DNA of 64,000 nucleotides from Phytophthora hibernalis (lineage: Eukaryota; Oomycota; Peronosporomycetes; Peronosporales; Peronosporaceae): NCBI GenBank assembly GCA_012656075.1, contig JAAKBF010000014.1:1-64000 (forward strand), given 5' to 3'. Made by a program: the position numbers and the translations under genes. The notes below the pieces were generated by a model. The model saw only the letters and a program-made list of their open reading frames with translations. It did not search any database and had not been told where the DNA came from. The number at the start of each line of letters is the position of its first letter. Position 1 is the stretch's first letter. This document shows positions 19,717 to 31,131 of this stretch, one piece after another.

Positions 19717-20179
19717 GCGGAACGTTTGAAGGCTGTGGCGTACTCCGGTATGTACATGATGGAAGCATATACATTAGGATGAGGCCGAGCTGGCCGTAGC
19801 GTCATATATTACCAGTAATGGACGGAATTGAGTTTTGACTCGAAGCCATACTACGCTGCATCTGCAGTGCATTACCGGGGGCTTGGTTCAGCCACGCGCA
19901 GATGGGGGTTGACGTACATATGAACCAGTGGACGGTAGGTGACCCGGGGTTACACCAACAACCCGGTGCTCTACTATACTTCCGAACAAGCCGAGTGAAG
20001 CCCCGCAAGAGTGGCTCTTGGCGCAAGGTTTATTAAGCCAAGCGGGTGGGGAACCTGAAATATTTACAAGCTATGATTGGCCAAAACTTGAAAATGAAGT
20101 CTACAGTTTTTGCTCATTCGTGTTGCAGGATGCGATTTTCCAGAACATCAAAATGAGGTGTTCCAGCTTGAGCAGATTA
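19717..20179. other. Non-coding stretch
   Basis: No gene recognised. The part around 19800-20030 has a minus-strand frame without domain features and may be an old LTR piece. Confidence 0.4.
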
Positions 20180-21077
20180 GGGGTTTCAAAGTAGCAAATT
20201 ATTAGAAGAATTTCTTGCTAATAATCAGGCTAATCGTATACCATCCCGGAGGTTCTATCCGAGCTGCCCGTCACGGAGCCCACGGGAAAGGCCACATTGC
20301 GCAGAGCATGACAGCCGTCCTCCTGCACCGTTCCATTGGAAATGTTGCGTTCCATAGCGCCCACAATAGCACTGTCACGGTGGTCGTGGTGCTCTTCATC
20401 ATCATCGCCGGCTTTTCCCTCATGGACCCGAGCAACCTCTCGCCTTTTGTCCCGCCTCGTCAGACGTGGACGGGCCCCGTGGGCTCCGCCCACCCGTGGC
20501 GAGCAGCAAGCCACAAGAAGCGCAGGCTGGATATCAACTGAGAAACGCGAATGAACTACATATAGCGATGCTTGTTAAAGTACTACTGTATCCCGCGCTT
20601 ACTGCGAACAGGATAACCCCGTCAAACTCAATAGATCTTCTTCGCTGCGGCCACGTTCGATCAGTTGTAAAGCTGTATCCCTGCGTGCGGTCAAATGTAA
20701 AGTGGCACATGTACCTGCGGTATTCTTGCCGGTCTTGGTAATCTCCTTCGTATCGCTGCTACGACTCAAGACGGTAGCTCTTTCCCCCAGCAGCTCTTCG
20801 TGCTTCTGCTGGGCGGCGGCAGCAACGCGAACGACTTGCTCGAAACAGCAGCGACGACGGTAACTACCGTACTTACTTCCGCTATTGGGCGGTGGCAGCG
20901 ACGTGAACGACTCGGCGTGGGGGCGCTGTGTTTGGGGAGGTGGCGCCGCAAGTCACGAAAAAGTATGTTTTGCAAAAATTAGGCGAACGATAAGCCACCG
21001 GAGGCCCATCTTTGGTCTGATCTTTCCCGAATCTTTTGCAAAAAAATAATCCTAAAAATTTGCTACTTTGAAACCCC
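20180..21077. mobile_element. TA-flanked 898-bp non-autonomous element (mariner-type MITE)
   Basis: The ends are inverted: GGGGTTTCAAAGTAGCAAAT at 20180 and its reverse complement ending at 21077, each flanked by TA (20178-20179, 21078-21079). A TA duplication points to the Tc1/mariner superfamily. No transposase frame is seen inside; the frames at 20215-20541 (plus) and 20514-20230 (minus) have no recognisable domain, although the plus frame has a Val/Ile-rich hydrophobic stretch. Confidence 0.75.
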
Positions 21078-21295
21078 TATTTGTGCCAGGAAATAGCGAG
21101 CAAGGAAAAGACGATTTTGGCTTCCCCGAGCCAACAGTATTGGGGCCAATAAAGGCCCGCGAACTTTGCATTCGTGCTTAGCTCCAAGATGTATTGTGAT
21201 GCACATGTACACAGTGTTCTATGGGTGTGGTCGAGGTGCCGGCTCATACGCCCACGCTGGCACCCACTCTAAAAGAGGAGACAGCGTGCGCGCTA

Positions 21296-21569
21296 CACCC
21301 TTCACTCTAATTAGTCGTGTCATGACTATTAATATTTATGGTTTTCGATTTTTTTCTGCATAAATGTAAACGTTCCTCGAATGCTATTGGCTTTAATATT
21401 TAGAGTTGTGTAGCCCTAATGATACGTCTGGATTCATATCCGCGAGATCTGTCGAAATCCGGTGTCTTTGTGCAAATTTCAGCTCATCTGGAAAATATTG
21501 TTGGGAGCTGTGTCACGAAAAGGTACATTTTCATGACTATATTCGAACGACTAATTAGAGTGAAGGGTG
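21296..21569. mobile_element. TA-flanked 274-bp MITE
   Basis: Inverted ends CACCCTTCACTCTAATTAGT (21296) and its complement ending at 21569, flanked by TA at 21294-21295 and 21570-21571. The GCGC neighbours extend the palindrome by a few bases. No coding capacity. Mariner-type by target site; different TIR from the 898-bp element nearby. Confidence 0.75.
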
Positions 21570-21863
21570 TAGTGCGCTAACGCTGAGGTCCTGCTGCGGT
21601 CAATTGTAAAATGGTCGGTGGGCTGCAGCTGCCGATCTCGGAATTTACTTGGGCAACCACAGCACACGTTCTAAAAGTACAAGCACATATCTAAAAACCC
21701 TAACCTACGTTTGAGCACAGAACACATTCTCCACCTGAACCAGCCTTAGGCGGTCTCTTTGTCGTAAGGGAAAGCAGTTTCTACCAATCACAAGACGCGA
21801 TATGTAGCAGCGTAGTTTGTTTGTCATAAGGGCCCATGGTAACGTACAATGCATTTAAAAGTA
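21570..21863. other. Non-coding spacer
   Basis: No gene or repeat recognised between the 274-bp MITE and the pogo element. Confidence 0.4.
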
Positions 21864-22323
21864 ACGTGGTTTACCAATTCATGAACCGCCAGTAGCAGCT
21901 CATGAGAAATCGCTTGTGACGACCCAATTTTTGAGCACATGGGACAAGTGCGGTACACAACCAATCAGAAGCGAGAGCTCTGATTTTTAAGGGTCTTTGT
22001 AATACTTTGAGTCAAATTTTGAGCTCATGGCGTCAGAGCAAACAAGGCGGTAATATATTTTTATTACGCACTGACCAGTTGATGAGCCATGGTCTCCATA
22101 CAAACTCTCATATAAAATCATACCAGCGCGCTCTCCAGCAGCCATGGACCAGGAGCAGACACTCATTCGGCGCTGTCATCCGTCACCGCATGAAGCGGCT
22201 GTGGCGCTGCGAGATCGCTTTTTGTCTTTCTCTTTGTGCGTGGAGGTGTCACCAGCAAATCTCTTGCGCAGGATTTGCTGGCTGGCATCTGCTGTCTTCC
22301 GCGAGCTCTTCTTTCTTAGTGGT

Positions 22324-22799
22324 GATGGCGGTAGTGTCAGGATTTGCTGTCTCGCCTCTTCTCTCACTCGCAACCAGCTTGAGAGTCCAAGCTCACCTCG
22401 CACGATGCCCCCATTGTTACACTTGCCGAGCCTCGCTTCCATGTTTGGCAGAGAGAGCGGGAAAATTCCGCATGTCCGAAAGCTATTTTTGATCGTTTTT
22501 TGTTAGTCATGATCTTGTCCTTGTACGCTCTACTGGCGATAGCAACCGCCTCTTTTTTCGAGATGGCGGTAGTGTCAGGATTTGCTGTCTCGCCTCTTCT
22601 CTCACTCGCAACCAGCTTGAGAGTCCAAGCTCACCTCGCACGATGCCCCCATTGTTACACTTGCCGAGCCTCGCTTCCATGTTTGGCAGAGAGAGCGGGA
22701 AAATTCCGCATGTCCGAAAGCTATTTTTGATCGTTTTTTGTTAGTCATGATCTTGTCCTTGTACGCTCTACTGGCGATAGCAACCGCCTCTTTTTCGAG
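22324..22799. repeat. 238-bp tandem duplication inside the pogo element
   Basis: GATGGCGGTAGTGTCAGG begins at 22324 and again at 22562; the copies are nearly identical over 238 bp, with a one-base T-run difference at the end. It lies just beyond the transposase C-terminus. Confidence 0.9.
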
Positions 22800-23907
22800 A
22801 TGGTGACATATGCTGACGCCTTGAGCACGCGCCTCAACAGCTTACGGACTTCATGCTTGAACACCTTAAACACGGCCACATCCAGTGGCTGGACTAAATG
22901 CGTCGCGTTAGCCGGAAGAAAACCCAGGATAATGTCATAAGTTCGAGCTTCGCTCACAGCAGAAGCCCCCATGTGTGATGTACATCCATCGCAAACAAGC
23001 ACGATCGGACGGGCAATGTCAGTGCCAATCCCATCGGAAAAATGTTTAATCCATCTGTCAAAAATGACAGCATTGAGAAATCCTTTGGCCGCCGTATGAA
23101 TTCCAGAATTAGAATGTGGCAGCCGTCCAGAGCTGTGCGCCTGACAGTTTTGTCGGGTAAAATATAAAGCGGCGGTGCCGCACGACCATCTGCACTCACA
23201 GCTGCAACAACAGACAGGTGGAATGCTGACTCAGTGGACTTTGTCCACACGTTGGACGAGCCACGAACAGCAAGCACAGTACTCGATTGGTGCTTGCTGA
23301 GGAAGCTAGTCTCATCCATATTCCAGATGCGGCTGCCGTCGAGATTATGGATAATAACCAGCTTCGTCAGCTCGTAGAACAGCTTGCCCAAACCAGACGT
23401 GTCTGCCTCATTTCGAGCACGCGCGAGGGGCTCAGACGCACGTAGTGACAGCTCAGGATGGCGATCTGTGAAGCGGTTGTACCAGCCGGAGGTCAGGTCC
23501 TTGACGGAGCGCAGGCTGCCGCGGATCATATGGTGCACGTCGTTTGCAGCCTGGAGGACCTCCCACGGTTGCACGGGCACCAATCGCCGCTGCATTGCTG
23601 CAATCCACGTGACGATATCTGCTTCGCACGCAGCAGGCAGTGTCGGAACAGGCCCTGCACGTTGACGTTCAACAACACGACCTTCTTTGCGCGCTGCGAC
23701 TCGACGTTTAAGTGTTGATAACGACACTGGTGATGAGTCAGCTACAGCGGTCAGGGTTTCCCTGCAAGAACGCGCTCGATCGCTTCCTCTAACTGTTTTG
23801 CCCTGTAGCATGCCTTCATCTCCTCCGTCGAATGGGGGAAGATATCGAAATGAGTGCAAAGAAAAAAATCGAAAGGTCATGAACTCGTAAATAAATGGTA
23901 GAACCAA
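22745..23907 (-). pseudogene. pogo/Tigger transposase (CENPB-HTH plus DDE), one frameshift
   Basis: The first frame (23907-22954) has a psq/CENPB-type DNA-binding half (SLSTLKRRVAARKEG; ADIVTWIAAMQRRL; LTSGWYNRFTDRHPELSLR) followed by the DDE domain with IWNMDETSFL (first Asp). Around 23095 the frame slips; the next frame (to 22745) has IVLVCDGCTSHMG (second Asp) and LPANATHLVQPLDVAVFKVF (third Asp), then a basic tail. All three catalytic acids can be read, so only the slip breaks the gene. The start is uncertain; the MVLPF residues at 23907 may be leader. Role: TA-targeted cut-and-paste transposition. Confidence 0.8.
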
Positions 23908-24003
23908 TCATAGTGGTCGGCTCCAAAATACGAGGATATGATTGGGCAATATCCGGCTCAGTTCATGAACTGGTCAAAGTCCATGAATTGGTAAACCACG
24001 TTA

Positions 24004-25600
24004 CGACGTGTTATGATTGGATCAGATTCATTTTTCAAACCGCTACATCCAAATGGATGGCAGGAGGTCGGCGACACCTCTGGCGCTTAGCGCCGCAGCA
24101 CACATAATCCATGGCCAAAGAGAGTGTGGTAAGCAAAGAGCTTGAAAGTTATTGATCAGTCTATCTCGCAAGACCTGGTAGAGCTGTTTTAGAGTGCTGG
24201 AAGACCGACACAAGAACGTTGCATCCTGCCATCACACCTTGGAGAGCGCGGCGACGGGGGAGACTTGTTGTCTACAGTAAAGTTCCGAATCGGTACGACG
24301 CATATCGTTTTGTCGGATTAAAACAGTAACCCTAACTACAAACGCATTTGGGAAGGCAGGAAATGCCGGTACCTAAAAAAAGTCAAGGGCCCATTTTTTA
24401 CAGTCTAATTGATTACCGCGCTATTTACAATACTGATCACACTATTGTTGTAGCACGAAACAAATAGTGATAGCGCAGTGCTTTTTTACATCGAGTAACA
24501 TGTCCGTGAGCTCTGTTAGAGACTCTAACTGAGATCATTTAACTTAGAGTGCCACGGCATGACTCATAGAAGATCAGTGCCAGCCCAACATCATTTCTAA
24601 CGTCTAGGCTCACGATTATAATAGCGCTTGGAAGGGAGATAATTTAGGGAACTGACTAGTGGTACAAAACAACACATCCCCGGGATAAAGGGGGTGAAAG
24701 CAACTCGCTCGACAGGCCGAAACAACGCCTGCGGTTTAAGGATTCGTGTGCGCAGCACGCGGGCTTAAGCCCAGGACCAAGGAGGGTCACACCTAGCTCG
24801 GCTTAGGTTGTGTCACCGCTCTCAGGGTTTTCAAGGGTGAGGCTCGCATGTCGGCATCTCCGACTTTTATGATTTGAAGTAAGATGACATCCGTCCTCCA
24901 GGCGACTTCAAAGTTTATACGATATAGAAATAGACTCATATGTAGTACGAATTCGTTGGACGGTTGTTGGATGGAACTTAAGGGAGTGTATACTGTACTT
25001 ATAAAAGCCACGCTAATAAATGATACTGCAGTACTTCGTACTAATTTTCTACAGTCGGCACGGTCAGGTTTGCAGACTACATTGGAGACAGTACCGAGAC
25101 TGATCCACACCAGAATCCTGTCTTCACGTACAATGGATCTCTTCACCGTGTTCCGCTCGATTTTGATTTCCCCAAGGGCACGATAGCTAATGCCTAGGAA
25201 TTATAGGTGGTTACAGTGGTCAACAGCAGTTAACATTTTTCGTTAGCACAACAAAGACTCGAATGAATCGTTCTTAAACTCGGATAATACAGAAGCTCAT
25301 TTACTTGTACACATTTATCTTGGATTTGGTCGTTGTGGCAATATTGATACATGTATCGTATAGAGCTCTTTCTAGACAGTACGCGGATAGCCCTTTCGCT
25401 TTTTAATGCATGTGCATGTGACACCCAACCAGGCACGAAGAAAGTTAACTTACTACTTAGGATCGCGCTTACCCAGGCCAGATCACGGCACCCTATACAA
25501 TACCAGTAATGAGCCCGACGAATTGATGCCTGGATATACAACAACAACAACAAATTAAACCGCACGCTCGTAATGGCCCCGGATTGGTTGATCATCGTAA
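24004..25600. other. Non-coding stretch, possible LTR remnant
   Basis: No gene is supported. TATAAAAG at 25000-25007 followed by AATAAA at 25015-25020 and GTTGGACGGTTGTTGGATGG just upstream (about 24955) look like part of a decayed LTR. A hairpin CACTATT/AATAGTG lies near 24440-24470. The short minus frame 25146-24793 has no recognisable domain. Confidence 0.35.
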
Positions 25601-25684
25601 GCTGTGGCGCCGGCGCGGTCAAGTCGCTGGCACCGTCGTTGAGCTGTGGCGCCGGCGCGGTCAATTCGCCGGCGCCGTCCTTGA
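25601..25684. repeat. 42-bp GC-rich tandem repeat, two units
   Basis: GCTGTGGCGCCGGCGCGGTC starts at 25601 and at 25643; the units also share CGGCGCCGTC/TGGCACCGTC near their ends. Confidence 0.8.
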
Positions 25685-26248
25685 GCAGTGTCAATGGAGA
25701 CTGCCAAACTATATACTACGTAGTATGCAATAAGGACTTGTTGGAACTCGGTCCAACAAAATCGTGACTATTGTGGCTTGACTTGAAATTTGTATGGATA
25801 GTAATCTGAACTCCTCGAAAAGTTGGACAGCCCATCCAACACTTGCATACAAAACGAAGCATTCGGTCCAACAAATTCAGGAGAATCTAACATACATAAC
25901 CTCCACAAATATTAAGGCCGTGTTCGCGACGGCTCGAAAACCATGTTTTGGGCGTGATAATCATGTTTTAGACCAAAATGAACGTCGCGAACACAAAAAG
26001 GTTCAAACGTGGTTATCGCTCCTAAACGACATTCAGTGCCCGCTTTCGAAAACAGGCAACCCCTGATTTTCAACCTGAAAACACGTTTTGGGTTCGAATT
26101 TGCTAATCATGTTCGTATTGCAAGAGTTCTTATTTGGAGATGTTTCCCTTGCGATAATGAAAGAATCTTTACAAGCTTCTGCCAGCTTTTAGCTGTGGCA
26201 TTTTCTCTTTTGCCGAGAAACCCACAGACCAGTAGACAACCACGAACA

Positions 26249-27098
26249 ATGGCAGCCAATGAAACCACGGACAAACCCCAGCGTGCATCGTGGAAGGTCT
26301 ACGAAGAGTTCGACGTACTAGATATGCACGCAAGAACCCGTCCCTGACGACGGACAAGGATCTTATCCCTGCGGCCTGGCAGGATTTGACGAAAAAGCTC
26401 AACCTTAAGCACAAGAGAATGCTGGAGAAGGGTAACTACTCTAGAATGCCGCTAGTTTCTCGCTAACGTGTATAATGACATCATTTTGACCTTTGATTAC
26501 AGCTCAATATAAGGCCAAGTTCAACCGTCTCATGCGCGACTACGACCTCTACAAGGAAATCAAGGGCCTGAGTGGCGGCGGCGTCTGTCCTACAACCGAC
26601 AAGCCCCTCCTCGATGACTACGTCTGGGAGAAACTGATCACGTCAAAATCAAAGACGAAGACGGACAAAATCAAAGAATTCCGGAAAAGGGGTTCGAGCA
26701 CGAGATTATTTGCAGCATGGCGGCAGGTACAGCGTTTTTCTGCTTGCACTTATGGAGGTGTAGATGTATTAAAGAGCATGATTGTTTTATTAGGCGATTT
26801 ACGCGCTACTGGTGCGGACGCACAAAGTGTTACGACCATAGCACGGCAGCTCAACTCGTCGGATGGAGTGGGCGCGCCTGCTGAAGGTTTGGACGTGCTT
26901 TCGGATGCAACCACAACTACGGGTGATGCTGCGGCATCTACCAATTCTGACGGAGAGCAAGAAGTCAGCTTTAACGTGCCACACAGCCACGCGGTTCGCG
27001 TCAAAAACGTTAAGCGTATTCGCGATGGTGCATCGAAGGGGCGATCCAGCAAGAAAAATCGCGAAAGAACTCTGCTACCGAAGGTCTTCAAGAGGTGA
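26249..27098 (+). pseudogene. Harbinger accessory Myb/SANT-like DNA-binding protein
   Basis: ATG 26249 begins MAANETTDKPQRASWKVYEE. A slip near 26325 leads to RKNPSLTTDKDLIPAAWQDL and TKKLNLKHKRMLEK, then an intron of 71 bp (GTAACT 26432 to CAG 26502) and AQYKAKFNRLMRDYDLYKEI. This W..F..aW..l pattern is the Myb/SANT-like domain of PIF/Harbinger second proteins, which in known systems carries the transposase to the nucleus and TIRs. The C-terminal half is Thr/Ser-rich and ends with a basic cluster (KGRSSKKNRERTLLPKVFKR), probably a nuclear signal. Coding-like residues (QSKMQQDMPDAVDVQPSPMF) continue in another frame to about 27250. Only the slip in exon 1 breaks it. Confidence 0.65.
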
Positions 27099-27269
27099 GA
27101 GAGTCGTCGGTTTGGTGAAGGTATACCTTCAGTCCAAGATGCAGCAAGATATGCCGGATGCTGTTGACGTGCAGCCGTCCCCAATGTTCTTCGACCAGCT
27201 GGCCGACAATTACGGAGGTAGGCGGACGTGTGAACGGTTGATGCTACGACGCCTTGATGGTTGAGTGGT

Positions 27270-28130
27270 TCTGATGCTGCGTGTTTTTTTGTTAGCAAGG
27301 AGAAGACAGGAAATGAGTAATTGCTTTGAAACTGAGTTTTTGAAACGTTCCCCATTTTGACGCTTGGCCATGGACGTACGTACATATGCTGACGAGTAGC
27401 TTTCGTGCTAATATCTTGGTTCGGCAGATGTGGTATTTCATAAATCTTGCCTAGCCACGATCCCAATCGTCTCAATTGAAGACCTGTTAACGAATGCCGA
27501 TGTAGGAATAAACAATTAAGCACTTCTGCTCGGACGCCTCCTGAATTTTTCTAAACGACTTCCACACCAGTTCATTCAGCTCTTCATTTAATTATTACAT
27601 TACTGTACGTGCAGCAAGCTTGTTAGCGAACTACAGCTCGCCTGTATCAGATTTGGTGCCTCACTTCAGTCTTGGACGTAATACTAACACTACACCACAG
27701 TCGAACGGCTATTGCAACTTGTACTTCTTGTATATAACCGAGCAGCGGGTTTGTCCCTAGCTTCAAGTAAGTCGCAATGCCATGACCTAAATACACAAAG
27801 TGATTAAAAGAAATAAGACTAATAGCAAGAAATATATCTGCAGGCAATGGAATATTACTTTGTGCAAAACCCTATCGGCGCGCTGGGGATTCAACTGTGT
27901 TAAAAAGCAAATGTCACTAGCTTTGTTGTTTGCTTGGCGTTCAAAAAGTATCAGTAGGACAGAAGCAGAGAGTAAACAGGAAGAACCAGCATCAATCGTA
28001 CATGACCAGCATGTAATTTTTTGTTGTTGATCCGAGACTATTGGAACCGATGACAATTACTTCCAGTCCCACCCAAACGTTGATTTATTGTGCAAAATAA
28101 CTATCGCTGTCACTCGCAATGTCACGACTG
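27270..28130. other. Spacer between the two Harbinger genes
   Basis: A/T-rich sequence between converging genes with no supported ORF; it probably holds both 3' ends. Confidence 0.4.
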
Positions 28131-28133
28131 CTA

Positions 28134-29254
28134 TCACTGCCACTCACTTTCGGAACTGTCACTCTCAATTACCGAACTAGACCAACAATCAGAGTCATCT
28201 ACTTCATCACCACTCAGTAGACCATGCTCATTGTCTGTATCCCGGAAACCTTGATATTCTGTCCACATTAAATTTGCCATCCAAGACCTCCACTGTGTGC
28301 CACTCTCAAAATCAAACGGAATTGGCTGGTTGTCCAGACCAACACACTGCGTTGGTCGAGATACGCGTCTTGTCCGGCCAAAATCAACACCAATGTCACT
28401 CGCATCGTGCTCCCGAATAAAATTATGAACGAGAACACAAGCAGAAATCACTATTTTGACTGTCGCCAGTTCGAAGTCCATGCATGTGCGAAGTACTTTA
28501 AATCTGCGCTTCAATATTCCAATAACCCGCTCGACAACATTTCGCGCTTTTGCGTGTCGTAGATTAAACAGTTCCTTTGCACTTTGTAGCCGTCCGGATG
28601 GTCGATTAGCCCACTCCTTGAGATGATATCTTGTTCCACGAAATGGAGTCAATACCTTGACACTTAGACCGTATCCAGCGTCGGCAAGTACGTAGTAATG
28701 TGCAGGAATTAGATCAATCAACCGAGACCAGCCCAAAATTGTCGAATCATGTGCACTTCCTTCTGCACCAACGTAAGAGAAGCACACCTTCATTTTCCAA
28801 TCACAAAATACCAACACGTTGGTACTAATGAATTCTTTATGGTTACGAAAGCGGACTGCATTTTCGAGCGACACCTCAATTCGAAAATGACTCCTCTCAA
28901 TCGCGCCGAGAGCCTGATCAAAGTACGTGTGCTTGGACTTGAAAAATCTGAAACCTCTGACAAGATCACCATCGTGCCATGAAGCGTTTGTACTACAGCA
29001 CGAACGCCCCTCATTCGGTACTTACGCACGGTTGAGTACGATAAATCAAACAGAACTTCCTGCGACCTGCAGGTTGCAGCAGTGCCAATCCAGTGCAAAG
29101 AAATGGCTAACACCTCGCGCTGGTCGCGCACTGTGTCAGTAATAAATGGTTGGCAGCGTTCAAACAGAGCATCGAAAGCGCCTGCATCCATCCGGAAGTG
29201 ATCTCGAAAAAAAGCGATTTTCTGAAGAGTGAATTGCTTGAAAGAATCGCTCAC
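28134..29254 (-). pseudogene. PIF/Harbinger DDE transposase, frameshifted, first Asp replaced
   Basis: The N-terminal frame (from 29254) has FRDHFRMDAGAFDALFERCQ, a predicted helix-turn-helix (LFDLSYSTVRKYRMRGVRAV) and stops being sensible near 28930. The next frame reads YFDQALGAIERSHFRIEVSL, where family members have GAxDGTH: the first catalytic Asp is a Glu here. It continues LVFCDWKMKVCFSYVGAEGS, HDSTIL, VLADAGYGL (second Asp) and NVVERVIGILKRRFKVL (Glu), ending in a Ser/Asp/Glu-rich tail at 28134. Role: excision and TWA-targeted insertion. The slip and the Asp-to-Glu change argue that this copy is inactive. Confidence 0.8.
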
Positions 29255-29558
29255 CAGACGTAGTCGCGAGTCCTAGCCGTCGGACAACTTTAGCGTGCTC
29301 CATCTTGAGCGAGGAGTGCGATGCGTACAGCACAGGTACGCATGCAATAGCGACGAGAACAAGCAGGAGCTCCACTGTTCCATCCATTGGGTTTCTTCAA
29401 GGTGATCTGCTTTTTTTTACCTAACCATAGATTTCTTTCGCGAACACACAAACGGCCAAACGTCGTTTTATTTGTCCATTGAAAAATCATGTCAAGACGC
29501 TGCTAACATCAAAAACCATGTTTTCGATATAAATACGATACGCGCGAACACGGCCTAA

Positions 29559-29780
29559 GTTTCAGTTTAATCGTTTTGAACCACTAGCACGAGCCATAAT
29601 TTAGTGGCCATCGGATTTGCCGTTATAAAGCGGCAATTACGATTGTTCGTAATTATATAGGACCCGTGGGTTCTGCAAGCCACAATACAGTTTTATTTGT
29701 ACAGTATGAGGCAGTATATGTACTGTACATGTATTAATAGAACTCCGACTTACTAAAGTTTCTCAATTAAAATCATTACA
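29559..29780. other. Flank between Harbinger and truncated gypsy
   Basis: A/T-rich, no feature recognised. The gypsy coding-like sequence begins near 29780 without any LTR. Confidence 0.4.
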
Positions 29781-30350
29781 AAGCCGCGGATTAGAGAATC
29801 GTCAGTTTGCTTCGCCGAGATGGTCGAATCGTCAGGTTTTGACGAGTCTTCCTCAATGGCATCAGTCTAAGGTGATTCTCCGGTCGCTGAGTTAGATACA
29901 CCTGTCAAATCTTCGTCAAGCTCGTCGACTTCTAGCGATTCACGAGTATCGTCCTCCTCTGGTTGGACGGGTCTTTGTTTTATATAGCCGTCGGCGTCGT
30001 GTACTGTGGCCTTTCGACAGCGGGAGACTGTCGGCGAAGCCATTCCATATATAGCCGTTGCTCTTTCCTTAGGAGTCAGTTGTTGAGAGCGCCCTCGTAG
30101 GCAAGAACTTGCCAGTCGCGATATTTCGCTAAGTTCACCCGCACGTAACCATCATCCCGAGGCAGTACTCCGTGGGCATCCATAGAACTACCGGAAAGTG
30201 GGCTGGACACCACGTCAGGCTCGCGGTGATGTTTGTCAGCAACACCTGCACGGCTCGTCCCGCAGCGTTGTGCTCGACTGTTGGAATCACCCCTTGCAAT
30301 TGGCGAACCCACAGCTCACGCGTCGATTCGCTGGGATGTCGCCGTCTCAA
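29780..30350 (-). pseudogene. Gypsy pol linker between protease and RT, broken
   Basis: Frames 30350-30135 (TRELWVRQLQGVIPTVEHNA; VQVLLTNITASL) and 30312-30076 (DDGYVRVNLAKYRDWQVLAY, EGALNN) are collinear with a slip near 30170. Beyond the stop, coding-like residues LRKEQRLYMEWLRRQSPAVE continue to about 29990 and fade by 29780. In oomycete gypsy elements this segment lies just before RT. Confidence 0.6.
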
Positions 30351-31131
30351 CTTGAACTGGGCGATTTCTTGTTCAATGTCTCACGTGGGCCTCCGATCAC
30401 TTCTCGACCGTACTCTGTGTCGTCAACATCCCTCGACGACTTGATTAGTGGCACCACGACGTCATCGGGCAGTTTGGCCATTGAATTGTACAAGTCCAGC
30501 CTGATACCGGCTGGTATCATGAAGTCGGTACCCAGGATCAGGTCGACTTCAGCATGATGAGGCATGATCCACACCTCGAACTTGTAAACCACTTCTCACC
30601 CCAGCGTAACTTTAACGATTGCGCGAGAGGTGGTCGCTACCTTTGACTTGGCGATTCCTTGGACATCGATCTTCATGTCGTTGTTGGTAAGTCGCTTCAG
30701 TCGCAACTTCCTAGCGAATGCTTCGGTCACAGCCGACACGTTTGCTCCGGTATCCAACAAGATTTTTGTCCGTTCATCATTCACAGCTCCGATAACTAGA
30801 GCCCGCATTCTCACTATTTCCTCGATGACCACCATCCCAGTCGCTCACCAGGGAGCAACTTCCATCTCTTGGCTTGACCTATCGAGATCATCGATCGCTG
30901 AGTTCGGTCCATACTTCCAATCGCTCGGTCTTCGTCTTCGTTCGACTCGCCGAGCCCACTATTCTCGTCCACATCCGCTCGTCCGCTCTCTTCATCCCTC
31001 TCATTCTCACTCCACTCTTCGGGCCGTTCCGCTTCCCCAACAAAAACAAACACGTAGTTTGCTTCGACTGCTGGTTCTGCTGACTGTGGCAGCCCGTTGT
31101 TGTCCAACCCAGTCATGGTTGGCGAGCCCAC
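30347..31131 (-). pseudogene. Gypsy retropepsin (aspartic protease) with acidic leader
   Basis: The leader (31131-30814) is acidic (PEEWSENERDEESGRADVDE). After a stop, 30835-30596 gives the retropepsin half with the catalytic LLDTGANVSAVTEAFARKL, and 30592-30347 continues PHHAEVDLILGTDFMIPAGI, whose ILGTDF is the second conserved retropepsin block. The protease would cleave gag-pol. Stops at 30814 and 30596 break the frame. Only array copy 1 is joined to it; the other seven lead into another gag unit. Confidence 0.75.

Larger units (their letters stand above)
21864..24001 (-). mobile_element. pogo-like (Tc1/mariner) transposon with full ends
   Basis: The ends are ACGTGGTTTACCAATTCATG at 21864 and its complement ending at 24001, flanked by TA at 21862-21863 and 24002-24003. 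Inside is a minus-strand pogo/Tigger-type transposase (22745-23907) and a 238-bp tandem duplication. Length 2,138 bp, normal for pogo elements. Confidence 0.88.
25916..29555. mobile_element. PIF/Harbinger transposon with full ends
   Basis: The ends are GGCCGTGTTCGCG at 25916 and its complement ending at 29555, flanked by TAA at 25913-25915 and 29556-29558, the 3-bp TWA target duplication of PIF/Harbinger elements. As usual for the superfamily it carries two genes: a Myb/SANT-like protein (plus, 26249-27098) and a DDE transposase (minus, 28134-29254). Length 3,640 bp. Confidence 0.9.
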
